A program made the position numbers and the translations under genes. A stretch of DNA of 64,000 nt from assembly GCA_037157565.1 (NCBI GenBank), contig JAZHRO010000019.1, positions 22,631,001 through 22,695,000 on the forward strand, given 5' to 3'. The number at the start of each line of letters is the position of its first letter. Position 1 is the stretch's first letter. The notes under the pieces are model-generated. The model made no database searches and had not been told where the DNA came from. It saw nothing but the letters and a program-made list of their open reading frames with translations. Source of the stretch: Thalassia testudinum (taxonomy: Eukaryota; Streptophyta; Magnoliopsida; Alismatales; Hydrocharitaceae). Positions 9,921-22,271 of the stretch are shown in pieces.

Positions 9921-11335
9921 TAGTCCCTAGCAAAAACTACATGCTATTTATAAAAGAATTAGGTTGGATTATTTGGGCACAAGTTATTTTCAACATTAAG
10001 AAAATTTTTACTTAGGATCTGAACATTTAAAGTCACAACAGGGCTTGGGTATCTGCCAAAATGTAGACCGCCTCAAGCCCTTGCCTTTTTCAAAGAAAAA
10101 ATTCTTTCTCTTTTTCTTCTTTTCTAATTTTTTTGGATTTTTGAGTTTAGGGTTAATGAGTGGCTTTCTACGGCCATTCAACTCACCCAAGACTTGATGA
10201 AAATCCTAAGTTCTAAGCATCTTATTGTGAATGTGATAGACTCGATCGGCAATTAGAACGAACTTCAGGTTTCTACACCTCTAGGTGACCTTAAAAAGAG
10301 AGTTCTACCTAAAGGTGTATCTTTACAACCAGTAGCGTTTTCCCTACTTTTATTTTTATGGGGTCAACACAAGGGTCAATCCAGTGTATATCTCCCCAAT
10401 TTATTCTACTTCTCCGCTTCTTCCTAAGTGTTTTGGGAATTTTCAGTGCATTTCTTGAGCTGGGTTCTGGACAATCGGTCGATGAGCTGTTACTACCGAC
10501 AACTTGCCAGCTATACTCGTGCGATGAAGTGTGGCTTATTTCTTTTGTTTTCTTTTTCTTTTCTTTTTGACTTTTTTTTTATTTTTTTTAGTAGGTGGCT
10601 TCCCTAGTCTAAGATTTACCAAAAGGCAGCAAGAAGAGAATGGTCCAGTGACTGGGCTCTGGACAACCTACCTATGGGCTATTACCCAAGATAACTTGCC
10701 AACCATATTACCCTAAAAGGTTCATTAGCTACCCAATTTCCGTTAAAATCACCGATCAACAAGTCAGTGAAAAGAAAGTGTGTAGATGCTTTAGACTTAA
10801 AGTTCTCTCAAATTAGAGGGTGGGTTGATAAGTCGTGTACTTATCACCCAAACTTATTTAATCAAATTACAATAGAATTAAGATGGCGAGGACTCGAAAA
10901 ACAAATCCACATTTTAGTGGATACACGAGCCGATTAAGTCCAAAGACCTGAAGGGTCTTTGTGTTCAAATCCTAATGTAATATTTCCTAAGATTGAAAAG
11001 TCCTAATGTCCAAGTATTCCTTCCTAATTCAATTTTTTTTTTATGTATATATAAGAAGAGAAATACAATTTACAAGAATTTCACAAAGCTGACAACATGA
11101 TTCAAACATGAATCCTGCCCCCCATGCCTAGCTGATGTAATGTCCACATTGAGAAAAAGAGACATGAAAGAAAGGGTAGAGTATGAAAGATATCACCTGA
11201 ATATGAAGCTCGAGTCAGCTTTGTGTCATATGTACAACTGTTGAGTTTAATGCCTTCAGGTAGGCGAAGTCCAGCCAAAGAAGTCACAATATGGCTGGCG
11301 CAAACCGTGTCAAAGATGGGTTATGAAAGAGTACG
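9921..11335 (-). other. A1 3' untranslated region (noncoding)
   Basis: This is about 1.4 kb between integrase and the polypurine tract with no supported gene. It holds a T-rich run near 10540-10600 and two copies of a TGGCAAGTT...GGTTGTCC-type block read on the minus strand (about 10466-10520 and 10650-10715). An internal polypurine-tract-like GGCATGGGGGGCAGGA sits at 11128-11113 on the minus strand. The colinear region of E is 26507-27686. Confidence 0.75.
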
Positions 11336-12640
11336 GTCAATAACAGGCTTTAGACGTTGACCGTTGACTTTAAATGTGTTACCTGTCTTTGGGTCAGAGA
11401 TCTGAATGACTCCATTTGGAAAAATCTGATCGATAATGAATGGGCCGTTCCATTTAGATCTAAGTTTACCGGGAAAGAGCTTAAGTCAAGAATTGAATAA
11501 CCAGACCTTCTGGTTCGGCTCAAAGCTCTTGCAGGAAATCAATTGATCATGTAGAGCTTTGGTCTGAGCATTGTAGATCTTGGCATTCTCATATGCATCA
11601 TTTCTAAGCTCTTCCAACTCAGATGTTAGAGTTTCGTGGTCTTCCCAGAAAAATTTAGATCTAAATTGCATTGCTTGATTGCCCAAAATGCCCTATGTTC
11701 AATCTCTACGGTTAAATGACATGGCTTTCCATACACCAAATGAAATGGAGATATGCCAATGGGAATTTTATACGCCGTACGGTAGGCCCAAAGAGCGTCC
11801 TCAAGCTTTTGAGTCTAGTCCTTGCGATCAAGCCTAACCATTTTCTGCAGAATATTCTTGATCTCCTGATTGGAGATCTCAGCCTGTCCATTCGTCTGGG
11901 GATGGTAAGATGTAGAGATTCGGTGATTAACCCTGTATTTAGCCAGCAAATTACGGAATTGGACATTAGTAAAATGAGTGCCACCATCACTGATGATGGC
12001 CCTGGGAATTCCGAACCTACTGAAGATGTGTTTCTTGACAAAATTGATGACCACCTTGTGATCATTGGTTCGGGTGGGTATCGCCTCAATCCATTTGGAC
12101 ACATTATCAAAAGTGACAAGATGTACTGATGACCAAATGAAGGGAGAAGGGGTCCCATGAAATCGATGCCCCAAACATCGAAGATTTCAATAGGAAGAAT
12201 TGGGTTTAGGGGCAACATATCTCTCTTAATTATTCTCCCGAGTGATTGACATCAGGAACTCGACTTTGAGAAATCCTGGGCATTCTTGAATAAAGACAGC
12301 CAATAGAAGCCAGATTGCAAAATCTTTGCATCCGTCTTTTTCCCTGAGAAATGTCCACCACACGTAGATGCATGGCAGAACTCGAGTATATTGTTGAATT
12401 CATTCTCCAGAACACATCAGCGAATAATCTGATCAGAGCCGAAGTGGTATAGTTCAGGGTCCTCCCAGAAGTAGTATTTGGCCTCAGATTTGAGTCTATC
12501 CTGTTGTTGCTTGGTCCAATCCTGGGGAATTTGGCCAACGGCCAAATAATTAACAATGTCAGCAAACCACGGGGTTTGGACACCTGAAACTGCAAGGATA
12601 GTTTTGTTCGGAAAAGCATCAGCAATCGGGACGTCTGAAT
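11336..12640 (-). pseudogene. A1 integrase (broken)
   Basis: The integrase is spread over several minus-strand frames. The zinc-binding part lies near 12417-12300, where the second cysteine pair is poorly kept. The catalytic core in 12174-11815 shows [28 protein letters not shown] (second Asp) and NGQAEISNQEIKNIL (Glu). The first Asp is in GIDFMGP near 12165, in the frame of 12218-11712, so a frameshift lies inside the core. The carboxy-terminal part 11686-11486 shows [13 protein letters not shown] and [11 protein letters not shown]. The frame ends after [11 protein letters not shown] near 11340. Confidence 0.88.
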
Positions 12641-13925
12641 GAGAAGAATCATTTAGAAGTCTCAACAAATGATCCACCACCACATTTTGTACCTCAGATT
12701 TATCCTTAATTTCAAGATCAAATTCTTGAAGCAGAAGAATGCAACCGATAAGTCAGGGTTTGGCAACCTTTTTGGCCAAGAGATGTCTCAAGGCCGAGTG
12801 GTTGGAATAAATGTTGACATGAGACCCTAAGAGATAAGCCCTAAATTTTTCCAAAGCAAATACTATGGCTAGTAATTCCCTTTCAATAACAGTGTAATTC
12901 CTCTGGGCTTCATCTAGAGTTTTACAAGCGTAGTAGATGACAGAGGACTTCCTGTCCACTTTCTGACCTAAAATAACCCTGACCGCGTAATCAGAAGTGT
13001 CGGTCATGTTCTCCAAAGGGGCAGTCCAAATCGATGGCTGCAACACTGAAGCACCAGTGACTGCCGTTTTCAGGAAATCAAATGCCTTACAACATGATTC
13101 GTCGAAAACAAACGGCGTTTCTTTGGTGAGAAGATTACTCAGAGGACGATCAAACTTCGAGAAATCCTTGATGAATCTTCTGTAGAATCCCACATGACCA
13201 AGAAATGATCGAATTTGTTTAACAGATGTGGGAGGAGGAAGTTTAGCGATAGCATCAACCTTAGCTTTATCTACTTCAATTCCCCATTCAGTGATTACAC
13301 GACCCAAGAAGATGCCTTCTTGTGTCATGAAATGACTCTTTTTCCAGCTAAGAACCAATCGTGTTTTGATGCATCGTTTAAGAATCATGTCTAAATTTGC
13401 CAGACAAGAGTCAAACGATTCTCCAAAAATGGAGAAATCATCCATGAAGACTTCCATAAACTCTCCCACCATGTCTGAGAATATGGCTAACATACAACTT
13501 TGAAAAGTCGCAGGTGCATTGCATAAATCGAAAGGCATCCTACGAAAAGAAAAGGTTCCATAGGGATAGGTGAAAGTAGTTTTTTCCTAATCCTCGGGAT
13601 GGATAGGAACTTGGTTGTATCCCGAGTAGCCATCAAGAAAACAGAAGTACTTCTGCCCAGCTAATCTTTCCAAGATTTGATCAATGAAAGGCAGAGGGAA
13701 ATGATCCTTTTTCGTGGCCATGTTCAGCTTCCTATAATTGATACAAACCCTCCAAGAGGAAGCTGAACGAGTTGTGACAGATTCTCCTCTCTCGTTAGTC
13801 ACAACGGTAATCCCAACTTTCTTGGGAACAATCTGCACGGGACTTACCCAGGGATTATCAGAGATCGGATAAATAATTCTTGCATCGAACCACTTAATGA
13901 TTTCCTTTTTGACCACTTGTCGCAT
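12641..13925 (-). pseudogene. A1 reverse transcriptase and RNase H (broken)
   Basis: RT starts in frame 13925-13587 with KKEIIKWFDARIIYPI, CINYRKLN and FLDGYSGYNQ and stops at a TAG where related copies have Gln. After that stop it continues in 13538-12753 (261 codons). There MPFDLCNAPATF and the catalytic FMDDF (residues 31-35) are followed by RNase H with DTSDYAVRVILGQK, ERELLAIVFALEKF and YSNHSALRHLL. The last block has Asn where the catalytic TDH/SDH aspartate is expected, so RNase H would be inactive even without stops. VVVDHLLRL follows in the frame 12683-12417. Confidence 0.9.
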
Positions 13926-14129
13926 ATTTGGATTTAATCTCCTCTACATCTGGCGAGAAGGGTGGGATCCATCTTCCAAGAATATTCTATGATTGTAGTA
14001 AGATGGCTCGATCCCCCTAAGGTCATGAATGGTCCAACCAATTGCCTCCTTGTGTTCCTTCAGGACCTTGATCAATTTAATCTCCTGCTCCTTTGTTAAT
14101 TTAGCACTGATAATCACAGGAAGCGTCTT

Positions 14130-15332
14130 CTATGGTCCTAAAAATTGATATTTCAAATTCTCAGGCAATGGTTTCAGTTCAAGCTGGGGCGGGTTGATGA
14201 TTGAAGGTAGGGAAGATGCTTTTGACTCAACAAGAGGAAGAGGTTGAGAGTGAACAAAATCAATAACCTCTTCAAAAGATGGTAGGTCTGCCATAGAGGG
14301 TTGCGGGTCCAATTCATCATTAAAGGAGGAGCTTTCAATTGCAGAAACCATCAAACAAGTTTCAATGTTATATTATCCTCCTCAAGTTCCTTAATAAATC
14401 CACAATCCTCAAATTTATTAATCGCCTTAAAAATATCCAATTTCATTCGTTGATCCCCAAAGGCGACTTCCATGCTACTGCTTTCACAATTAATGTTGGC
14501 CTTAGCGGTAACCAGGAATAGACGCCCCAGAATGATGGGCGTGTTTCTAAGATTTTCTAGTACATCCATGTCAAGGACAAGGAAATCTACAGGAAATAGA
14601 AATCCATGACCTTAACTATAACATCTTCAATAATGCCTCGCAGATTTATGACCAAACGGTCTGCTAACTGCAACGTTACTGAATTTCACCTAATCCAAAC
14701 TTCTCGTAAAGAGAAGTCAGAATTAGGTTGATGGATGCACCCAGATCCAGAAGTGCTCTATCAAAAGTGTAATCTCCGATGACACAAGAAATCAATGGAG
14801 CACCTGGATCTCTCTTTTTCTGAGGGAGGTGGTGTAGGATAATAGAACTAGCCTGCTTAGAGAGTACCACCTTCCTCGAAATAGTTTCTCTCAACTTACG
14901 CTTTTGTGTACATAAATCCTTTAAAAATCTCGCGTAAGCCAGTATATGCTTGATATCATCGAGGAGCGGGATATTGATCTCAACATTCTTAAAAATATTC
15001 AGGAGCTCCTCATTACTATCAATAAACTTCTTTGATTTGATCAAGGCTTCAGGAAAAGGAACATGAGTAAGATCTTTGGAATCAGGTTCCTGAGCCTTGA
15101 TTTCTTCTCTAGAATTCTCCTCTCTCTCCTCAGGTACTTCAGGATTCGGTAAATCAGAATAGTGTGGTTGTGGATCCTGAGTTTGTTTACCACTCCTCAG
15201 GGTAATAGAATTTGAGGATGCATAAGAGTTTAGGTCTTGGGGAGGGTTAGGAAAGATTGGAGGGGCTTGATTAACCATGAATTGTTGATTTGCAGAAGAA
15301 GAAGAAGAGGACGAGGAACCTTGCTCAACCAC
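14130..15332 (-). pseudogene. A1 gag-pro junction and protease (broken)
   Basis: The minus-strand frame 15332-14676 (218 codons) shows a serine run, then SNSITLRSGKQ (the conserved gag-pro junction motif), VPFPEAL, INIPLLDDIKHILAYARFLKD and ALLDLGASINLI with the catalytic-type Asp. A frame break follows. ENLRNTPIILGRLF and the rest continue in 14569-14351, and the acidic linker is in 14354-14130. It has the same architecture as C1, C2, C3 and D. Confidence 0.88.
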
Positions 15333-16842
15333 CTAAGCATGTGCGTGTGAGTCCCTCTGATTCCGTACCCATGGGCTTGGTTGCCCAAATTCATAATATT
15401 TCGCTGGTTGGGTATGGGTTGGGATGGTAGAGATCCGGGTTGACGAGAGTTAGCAATGAGCCTGGATTGCAAGTTGTCCAGTGAGTTTTTCATTTACTGC
15501 ATGAGCTGGAGCATGGATCCTTGCATCTCTACCATTTGTCGATTCAAATCAGCTTGCCCTACAGGTTGATGGGCATTCCAAGCTGGCTAATTGACTTGAT
15601 TTGGGGGCAACTGTAACCCATTGGTCGTTGCGAAGCATAGTTGCTGGGTCTGAATTGGGTCTGTTGCCTTGGGTTTTTCCAGGAGAAGTTAGGGTGTTTT
15701 CTCCAACCCGGATTATAAGCATTAGAGTAGGGATTGGATCTAACATTCTCCTGTACAGCACAGACATCCTCATAGGGTGAGGATGGAGGGAAAGAAAGGG
15801 AAGATTTAGAAAAACTGGAATCCAAGGCCCCAGTTTCGAGCCCGTAGGGTTTCGAATAATGCTGACTCACAGGTTGAGCCGCATCAAGTTGATTCACGAA
15901 CTCCCGTCCAAGAGGAGCTCGTGACGAATGGAATCCCGAATGCTGGGATTGAGTGGATCGATAGTTGTTCATTGAATTTTCAGCCATCCACTCTTCCATT
16001 CTCTTAGCAACCAAGTCCACCTTATCAAGTTTGTTACAAATCAATTCCATATCAAATGAATGAGAGTCATGGACTTCATTAACATTTTATCTAGGTTGCT
16101 AGGATCGGTTAAAAGTATCCATGGAGGCATGATTGATTGAATTCTCGCTGATTTCCTCAAACAAATCATGTGCACTATTTGCGTCTTTGTTGAGGAAATT
16201 GCCTCTGCAACAAGCATCCACATGATTTTTGAGTTACTCAGTCAACCTGTGGTAGAAGATCTGCACGAGTTGCCATTTCGGCACCTCATGGTATGGACAC
16301 CTTCGCAATAGGTCCTGGAATCGCTCCCAGGCCACATGAAACTGCTCCCCTAGCCGCTAGGTAAAGGTAGTGATTACCCGTCTCAAAGCATTGGTATGTC
16401 TGATAGGGAAGAATTTCTTCAGAAAGGTCGATTTCAATTCATTCCAAGTTGCAATTGATCTTCCTATAGTCTTGTACCAATGAGTGGCTTTATCCCTAAG
16501 AGAGTGGGGGAAGAGCCTCATGATCATTTGCTCCTCATTCACGTTTCGTGCCTTGCTGGTCTGGACCAAAGTGGTCAAGTCCTCCAAGTGGTGAAACGGG
16601 TCTTCGGAGCCAAGCCCGTGGTAATGTTTGATCATGCTTAACACATGTGTCTTGATTTCTTCATCTCTGGTCAGAATCTAAATGCCGGGACGTTCCCCGT
16701 AATTTGAAGGATCATAAAAATCCTTCAAGGGCAGAGCACCTTGCATTCTCTGGAACCATTCCTGCATTCTCTGCATTTGTTCCAGTTGCCTTCGGAATTC
16801 CTCCTGTGGATCCCGAGGCAGAGGAGGCTATTGATCGGCCAT
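15333..16842 (-). pseudogene. A1 gag (broken)
   Basis: This is the structural capsid-like protein. An ATG at 16842-16840 reads MADQ and then TAG, so the frame stops at codon 5. Beyond it comes a Gln/Met-rich stretch, with the core retrotransposon gag domain in 16644-16357: YHGLGSEDPFHHLEDL, FPHSLRDKATHWYKT and FLKKFFPIRHTNALRR. Downstream frames (16223-16041 and 16050-15559) carry the KLDKVDLVAKRMEEWM coiled segment and the YNPGWRKHPNFSWKN motif typical of Athila gag. No CCHC knuckle is visible. Confidence 0.85.
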
Positions 16843-18152
16843 GGGATCAATTTGACCAAAATCCAATTCACGCCTCCTAGAATACTCTAGCGGTCCTTCC
16901 AATCAGGGATTCAATGACCGTCTTCCCAGCATAAACTAGGAAAAGGTCAGAAGGACTGGTGATAAGGACCCTGCAGCACAACAAAACAAGCCTGTCCTTA
17001 AGTGGGGTAGCCTAAGGATCTATAGACTCCCAAAACCCGCCTTAAGATTATAAATGATTTACTCTACTTGTGTCTACTCAATCCAACCAGTTAGAAGGAG
17101 GGACTGGGGAGAAGGTTCTTCCTTCGACTTGTGCCTCCGGTTCCTATTGTACCCCCCAGCCGCGATTGTTTGACGCTACTCCCCTAGCTAGACATCAGAT
17201 TAATCAGTACAAGTAGGTTAATCATGAACAGTCTCAGACTAGGCCCCGAAGAGCGAATCGATCCTTAAGGCCAATGTCTACTCGATTTTATTGAGGCCTG
17301 GGATTGTAGTGCTTATGGAATGTGATGGGCCCTTAAAATGGGTTGTGCCCTTAATGATTGATTGAGTATTGTGTAAGTGCGTGCACAACCAGGTTTTCAA
17401 GCAAGATTATTTATGATGTATAGATTTTAATGTTCAAATATTGCTTAAGTAGCTTTTAGGGTTTAAAATTAGGTTGATTTCAATCAAGTTTGAGGCAAAC
17501 TAGGTTTTCAAGCACGGGTGAAGATTGCTTTCCTTTGAAACCAGAAATAAAGTGGAGTGCCTGGTATGAACCTAGATTGAAAACCCTAAGAAGAAGCTAC
17601 TTGATGAGTTGATTTTAGGTTGAGTGGTGCGACCCAAACAACTCAAACAACTGGCCAGAATTGTACCACTAGGTTAGGCACACAGAAATGGTTAACCTAG
17701 AATGATTTCTACTCTTTTATGTATTGATTTGTGTGTACCGATTCTACAGATCAGAACCCGGTTGAGTAGAAGCAAATCAAGTAGGTTAAGTGCCTTAAAT
17801 GTGGGTGTATGTTGTGTGACTGTTGAAAATTACCCCACAAAATTATCTTTTTGTTTTTTCTTTTTATAAGCGAGGGTGGAATGAGTGTGAGTGAAAATCC
17901 AAACAACCATACTAATCCTAAGATTTATGCAAACACCTAGGTTAATTGGAATTTGAATTTAATGTGACAAAAGAAATCTATGGAGGAGGAAGAATGGGGA
18001 GCACTTACAGTCATCTTCAACTATACTTTACTCTGGTCTACCGCCTGACGATTCCCTGATGGAGGTCTCTGCAAAACAATAGACACAAGAGAAAGCAAGT
18101 TAGAAGACAATAAAGTGTGTGAAATGTGAAAAGAAGATCGGAAATTGTTGCC
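16843..18152 (-). other. A1 5' leader (noncoding)
   Basis: This is about 1.3 kb between PBS and gag without a supported gene. It is colinear with 63013-64000 on the plus strand (leader of the second A element), including the CACTCACATTCATTCCACC and AACCGGGTTCTGA blocks. Confidence 0.8.
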
Positions 18153-18170
18153 TCTCCGGCAACGGTGCCA
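18153..18170 (-). promoter_or_regulatory. A1 primer-binding site (tRNA-Asp type)
   Basis: On the minus strand TGGCACCGTTGCCGGAGA lies 3 bases from the end of the 5' LTR. It is complementary, with two mismatches, to the 3' end of plant tRNA-Asp(GUC), including the CCA. Athila elements are known to use tRNA-Asp. Confidence 0.9.
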
Positions 18171-18173
18171 AAA

Positions 18174-19806
18174 TGTTAAAGCGACGAGTTACTACGCTTT
18201 CAAATTTGGTTTTGAAAACTTGTTGTTGTAGTTTGAAAAGCGAAGAACTCGGGTTCAACAAATAAAATTTATACCGAAATGGAAATCCCAGGTCGAACTC
18301 AAGGAGGCTACGTCAATCTAAATTCGCAATTATATTTTTTCTTTGTTTTTGTTGAAAAGCGGAGTAATTACAATGAAGCATTATAAACAATCAAAATAAA
18401 AGAGAGAGAGAGAGAAAACATTCACTTGATACTTCAAAATATTTATACAATTAAGCAAGCGAGAAATTCACTAGAAAGCAAGAAAACTATTACACTAGAA
18501 AGCAAGAAAATTCTACTCTAGAAAGCAGGAAAAAGGAATGGGAGAAAGAAGTTATCCTCCTCAACGATCGCTTGGAGGATGAGCCAGACAAGACGACGCC
18601 TGGAAGATGAAGAACGAAGCAGGAAAAAGGAGGTCGAGGCAGGAAGAACAAGAATGGGGCATCACGTCATCGTCGTCGTGGGATCCGCTTCTAAAATGGG
18701 GACGAAAATTTGACGTTATCTCTTGAGGAGCATCCCGGGTGTGGGACAGGCTTTTCTTGAGCTTCAGAGAGGGAGAAAAGAGAAGGAAGGGATGATAATT
18801 TCGTATGGAGGGGGTCTACGTTTATAGTTGAAAGGAGTGAGGGCAATTTGGTCATTACATGTTGAAAATCATTAATTCAGAACCTTTAGTAACAGATAAA
18901 TCCGTCACTAAAGGCCTGAACGTGGCCTTCGTGGGTGGCTCACACGCACCTGCTCACTCCCCCCCGCCTTAACGCACGTCCACATTCTTCAAATCTCGGC
19001 CGTTCGATCGAACGGCTAAGAGCGCTCCTCGCCCGCCTCATCCGCACGCCTCAACGCGTGAGATCTCGCGTCACCTCACCGCATCAAATGGCACGTTCAG
19101 CCGATTGGGCACACACAGCTACTCGATCTCTAATGTGCAGTCGATTGCACCCGCACGCCCACTTCAATTGAGGCACCCCGTGGCTCGATCCCACACCTCA
19201 ACTTCGCGTTAAGGCGCTCGACCAACGCACTATGGGTGAGTTTGTGTCAACCGCCTAACTTAAGCGTAGGTGCCTCGCAGTCGTTGGATCTTGATCCAAT
19301 GGCGGAGTAGCGTTGGAGCAAGGTGCTTCAACAGATGCGTACGGCAGGTTGGGCGATCGAGATGGTGCCATGTGGCACCATCTTGGCTGTCCATCTTCTG
19401 GGTGATGTAGATGGTGCCACGAGTATCGGATTGAGTCGATTTTCACACTGTTAGGCTGCGATCGTCGATCTGAATCCATCCATGCGATCGGATTTGTCGC
19501 CTAAAGTGAGGATTAACACCATCTTGGCCCTTGATCTTCTAGGGTTCCTCAGTCTCTTTCTGATGCTACGGATATCCAATTAGGGTGCCCTAATCAGATC
19601 CGTACGGTTGGATCTTCGATCTGTGGCCATGATAAAAAGACACCCAGTCCTTGACCATAAAAGGAGACAATTAACCTCCATTTTATTCAGACTAATCTAA
19701 TTGCAAGATGATGCATGCTATGCAATATTTATAGTATGTAATGCAATTCTATGCTTAAGAACATGCATAAATAGACATTTTATGTAATATAAATATATTT
19801 ACATCA
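18174..19806 (-). mobile_element. A1 5' LTR
   Basis: This 1633-bp LTR on the minus strand starts TGATGTAAATATA (19806) and ends TTTAACA (18174). It carries an inverted repeat at 18883-18914, a tRNA-like module at 19182-19233 and a perfect palindrome, GATGGTGCCA (19361-19370) with TGGCACCATC (19373-19382). It differs from the 3' LTR by many substitutions and several small indels, so the insertion is not recent. Confidence 0.93.
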
Positions 19807-20480
19807 GAGAGTCTACATTGATTACAGAAGACTCAATTCCTCCACGAAGAAGGGTCATTTCCCACTACCGCTCATTGATCAGATTCTCGAGAAGCTAGCG
19901 GGAAATCATTTTTTCCATTTTTCGGACAAGTACTCCGATTATAATCAGGTCTCAATCCATCCTAATGACCAAGAGAAGACCACCTTCACCTGCCCCTTCG
20001 GAACATATGCATTTCGAAGGATGCCGTTCGGTCTCTGCAATGCACCCGCTACTTTTCAGCTGTGCATGCTTGCCATATTCTTAGATATGGAAGGTCAATA
20101 CCTTAAAGTCTTCATGGATGACTTCTCGGTATTTGGAGAATCATTTGATGATTGTCTCCTGCACTTGGTCCAAATCCTTAGGCGGTGCATCAAAGTGAAC
20201 TTGGTTCTTTCCAGCAAAAAGAGCCACTTCATGGTACCTAAGGGAATTGTCCTGAGACATCTCATCTCTAAAAAAGACATCCAGGTTGATCGAGCCAAGG
20301 TAAATCTGATTTCCAAACTCCCTATGCCTAGCTTGGTCAAAGACATCCGATCCTTTCTGGGGCACGTCGATTTTTACCGTCTATTCATTCCTGACTTTTC
20401 GAAAATTGTGTGCCTCCTAACTAATCTTCTATCTAAGGATGTCCCCTTTGAAATTTTCGATGAGTGCACTTAGGCATTTG
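19807..20480 (+). pseudogene. C2 reverse transcriptase, C-terminal part (broken)
   Basis: C2 resumes after A1 with VYIDYRRLN, FPLPLIDQILEKLAG and a degraded FSDKYSDYNQ. The frame from 20021 follows, with MPFGLCNAPATF and the catalytic FMDDF at 20111-20125, then KKSHFMVPKGIVL and SFLGHVDFYRLFI. A stop at 20471-20473 falls where C3 has a Gln codon. GAGAG at 19807-19811 is the right copy of the A1 target duplication. Confidence 0.9.
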
Positions 20481-21133
20481 AGATTATACGTGATTGAGTT
20501 ACCTAAGCACCTATCCTGCAGTCCCCTGATTGGTCTCAACCCTTTGAGATCATGTGCAATGTATCTAATTATACTATGGGTGATGTACTTGGGTAGAAAA
20601 TAGATGGGAAACCCGTGGTCATCTACTACGCTTGCAAGACACTTGACGAGGCTTAACATAACTACACAGTTACTGAGAAAGAGCTGCTAGTCATCGTATT
20701 TGGCTTAGAAGAATTCAGATCTTATCTGTTGGGTTCCTATGTTATCATATACTCGGATCACATTGCTGTAAGCCACCTCCTCGCGAAGAAGGACGCGAAA
20801 CCTCAACTAATTCGCTGGATCTTGCTGTTGCAAGAATTCGATCTCGAGATTCGTGATAAAGCAGGAAAACATAACGTGGTAGCTGACCATTTGTCCCATC
20901 TTCCTTCTTCTGTCATCAACCCCTCTGGTCCAATTGCCGAGCATTTTCCGGATGAGCACCTGCTAGCCATTCACAATCTCCCATGGTTTTCTAATATTGT
21001 AAACTACTTAGTTACGAGGAAAGTTCTGCTAGATTGGCCGAATTCCAAGCGAGACAAATTAATTGCCGAGGCCAAGCACTATATTTGGGAGGATCCATAC
21101 GTTTTCTACATTGGCAACGATCAGGTGATCTAG
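20481..21133 (+). pseudogene. C2 RNase H and linker (broken)
   Basis: RNase H blocks are visible with several stops. MCNVSNYTMGDVLG has Asn in place of the first catalytic Asp. It is followed by a stop, EKELLVIVFGLEEF, and IIYSDHIAVSHLL and VVADHLSHLP in the open stretch 20729-21133. The same stretch then carries the linker LPWFSNIVNYL and YYIWEDP-like block before integrase. Confidence 0.85.
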
Positions 21134-22271
21134 AGATACATTCCTGATGATGAGGTCAATGATGTAATAGCATTCTGTCACGACCAGGTTGCGGTGGCCA
21201 TCTCTCTGGCCATAAAACCGCAACAAAAATTCTCTAGTGTGGTTTCTTTTGGCCCACTTTATTCAAAGATGCATAGACGTATTGTTGGGCATGCACTCAT
21301 TGTCAGACCCTCAGCAACATGGGCCCGTGGGATACGATGCCTTTGAACTCGATTATTGTGTGCGAAAACTTTGACATATGGGGAATTGATTTCATGGGAC
21401 CTATTCTCGGATCGAATAGCTTTGAGAACATTCTATTCGATGTTGATTATGTCTCTAAATGGATTGAAGCCGTCCCCGCAAGAACTAGTGATCATAAAGT
21501 TGTCCTCTGATTTATCGAAGAGAACATCTTTACCATATTTGGGGTTCCTAAGGTCGTCATCAGCGATGGCAGCTCTCAATTTAACAATGTGCACTTCCAG
21601 TCCCTGATAAAAAAGTACTGGGTGTCACATCGTATCTTGACTCCTTACCACCACCAAATTAATGGACTAATAGAATTGTCAAATCGAGAGATCAAGAAGA
21701 TCCTTTAGGTCACTATTCAACCTAATAGGAAAGATTGGTCACTCGCCTTTCGGAAGACTTGTGGGCCTATAGGACCACCCACAAGACCCAATTAGGCATG
21801 TCTCCCATCAGATTAGTGTACGAAAAGGCATGTCACCTTCCTGTCGAGATGGAGCACAAGGCATATTGGGCAGTGCGGAGCTGCAATCTGGATCTAGTGA
21901 AGGATGGAATACACCGTCGGTTGCAATTGAGCAAGATCAAGGAACTACGCAATGATGCGTATGAGAACTCGTGTATCTATAAAGATCGGGTTAATGCCTT
22001 CCATGGCAGGCACATTATACGAAAATCTTTCCACCCTGGTCAAATAGTTCTACTCTTTGATGCCAAACTCAAACTGTTCCCAGGAAAGCTCAGATCAAAA
22101 TGGATTGGACCATTCTTGGTGAGACGAATCTTTGGAAATGGAGCCATTGAAATTAGCAAACTCAGCCTTGATTTTGCACCTTTTGTCGTGAACGGTCAGA
22201 GACTCAAATCGTTCATCGAACTCACTATCTCAAACTTGGCTAAGGTATTTCATGCCCTCCATTCTCCCTAA
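21134..22271 (+). pseudogene. C2 integrase (broken)
   Basis: The zinc-binding region (about 21170-21310) is frameshifted. The core begins in 21319-21510 with IWGIDFMGP (first Asp) and VSKWIEAVPAR. A stop follows where C3 has a sense codon, then ISDGSSQF (Asp kept, GGTHF degraded) and NGLIELSNREIKKIL (Glu kept). The carboxy-terminal half is open in 21735-22271: DLWAYRTTHKTQLGMSP, HLPVEMEHKAYWAVR, HPGQIVLLFDAKLKL and WIGPFLVRRIFGNGAIEI. This is the best-preserved integrase C-terminus in the window. Confidence 0.87.

Larger units (their letters stand above)
8253..19806 (-). mobile_element. A1: complete Athila-like Ty3/Gypsy retrotransposon
   Basis: This 11,554-bp element on the minus strand has both LTRs, PBS, polypurine tract and a 5-bp duplication. 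Reading on the minus strand the order is 5' LTR (19806-18174), PBS (18170-18153), leader, gag, protease, RT, RNase H, integrase, 3' UTR, polypurine tract and 3' LTR (9906-8253). Its pol is close to but distinct from that of C (for example KEIIKWFDARIIYPI against KEIIKWLDVGIIY). Both coding regions and LTRs have accumulated substitutions, stops and small indels. It inserted into the RT of C2, so it is younger than C2. No env-like open frame is visible between integrase and the 3' LTR. Confidence 0.95.

Noticed and set aside
9921..11335. env-like gene expected in some Athila elements after integrase
   Set aside because: Only short open stretches are found here and in the corresponding regions of C2, C3 and E, with no signal peptide or membrane-anchor pattern shared between copies.
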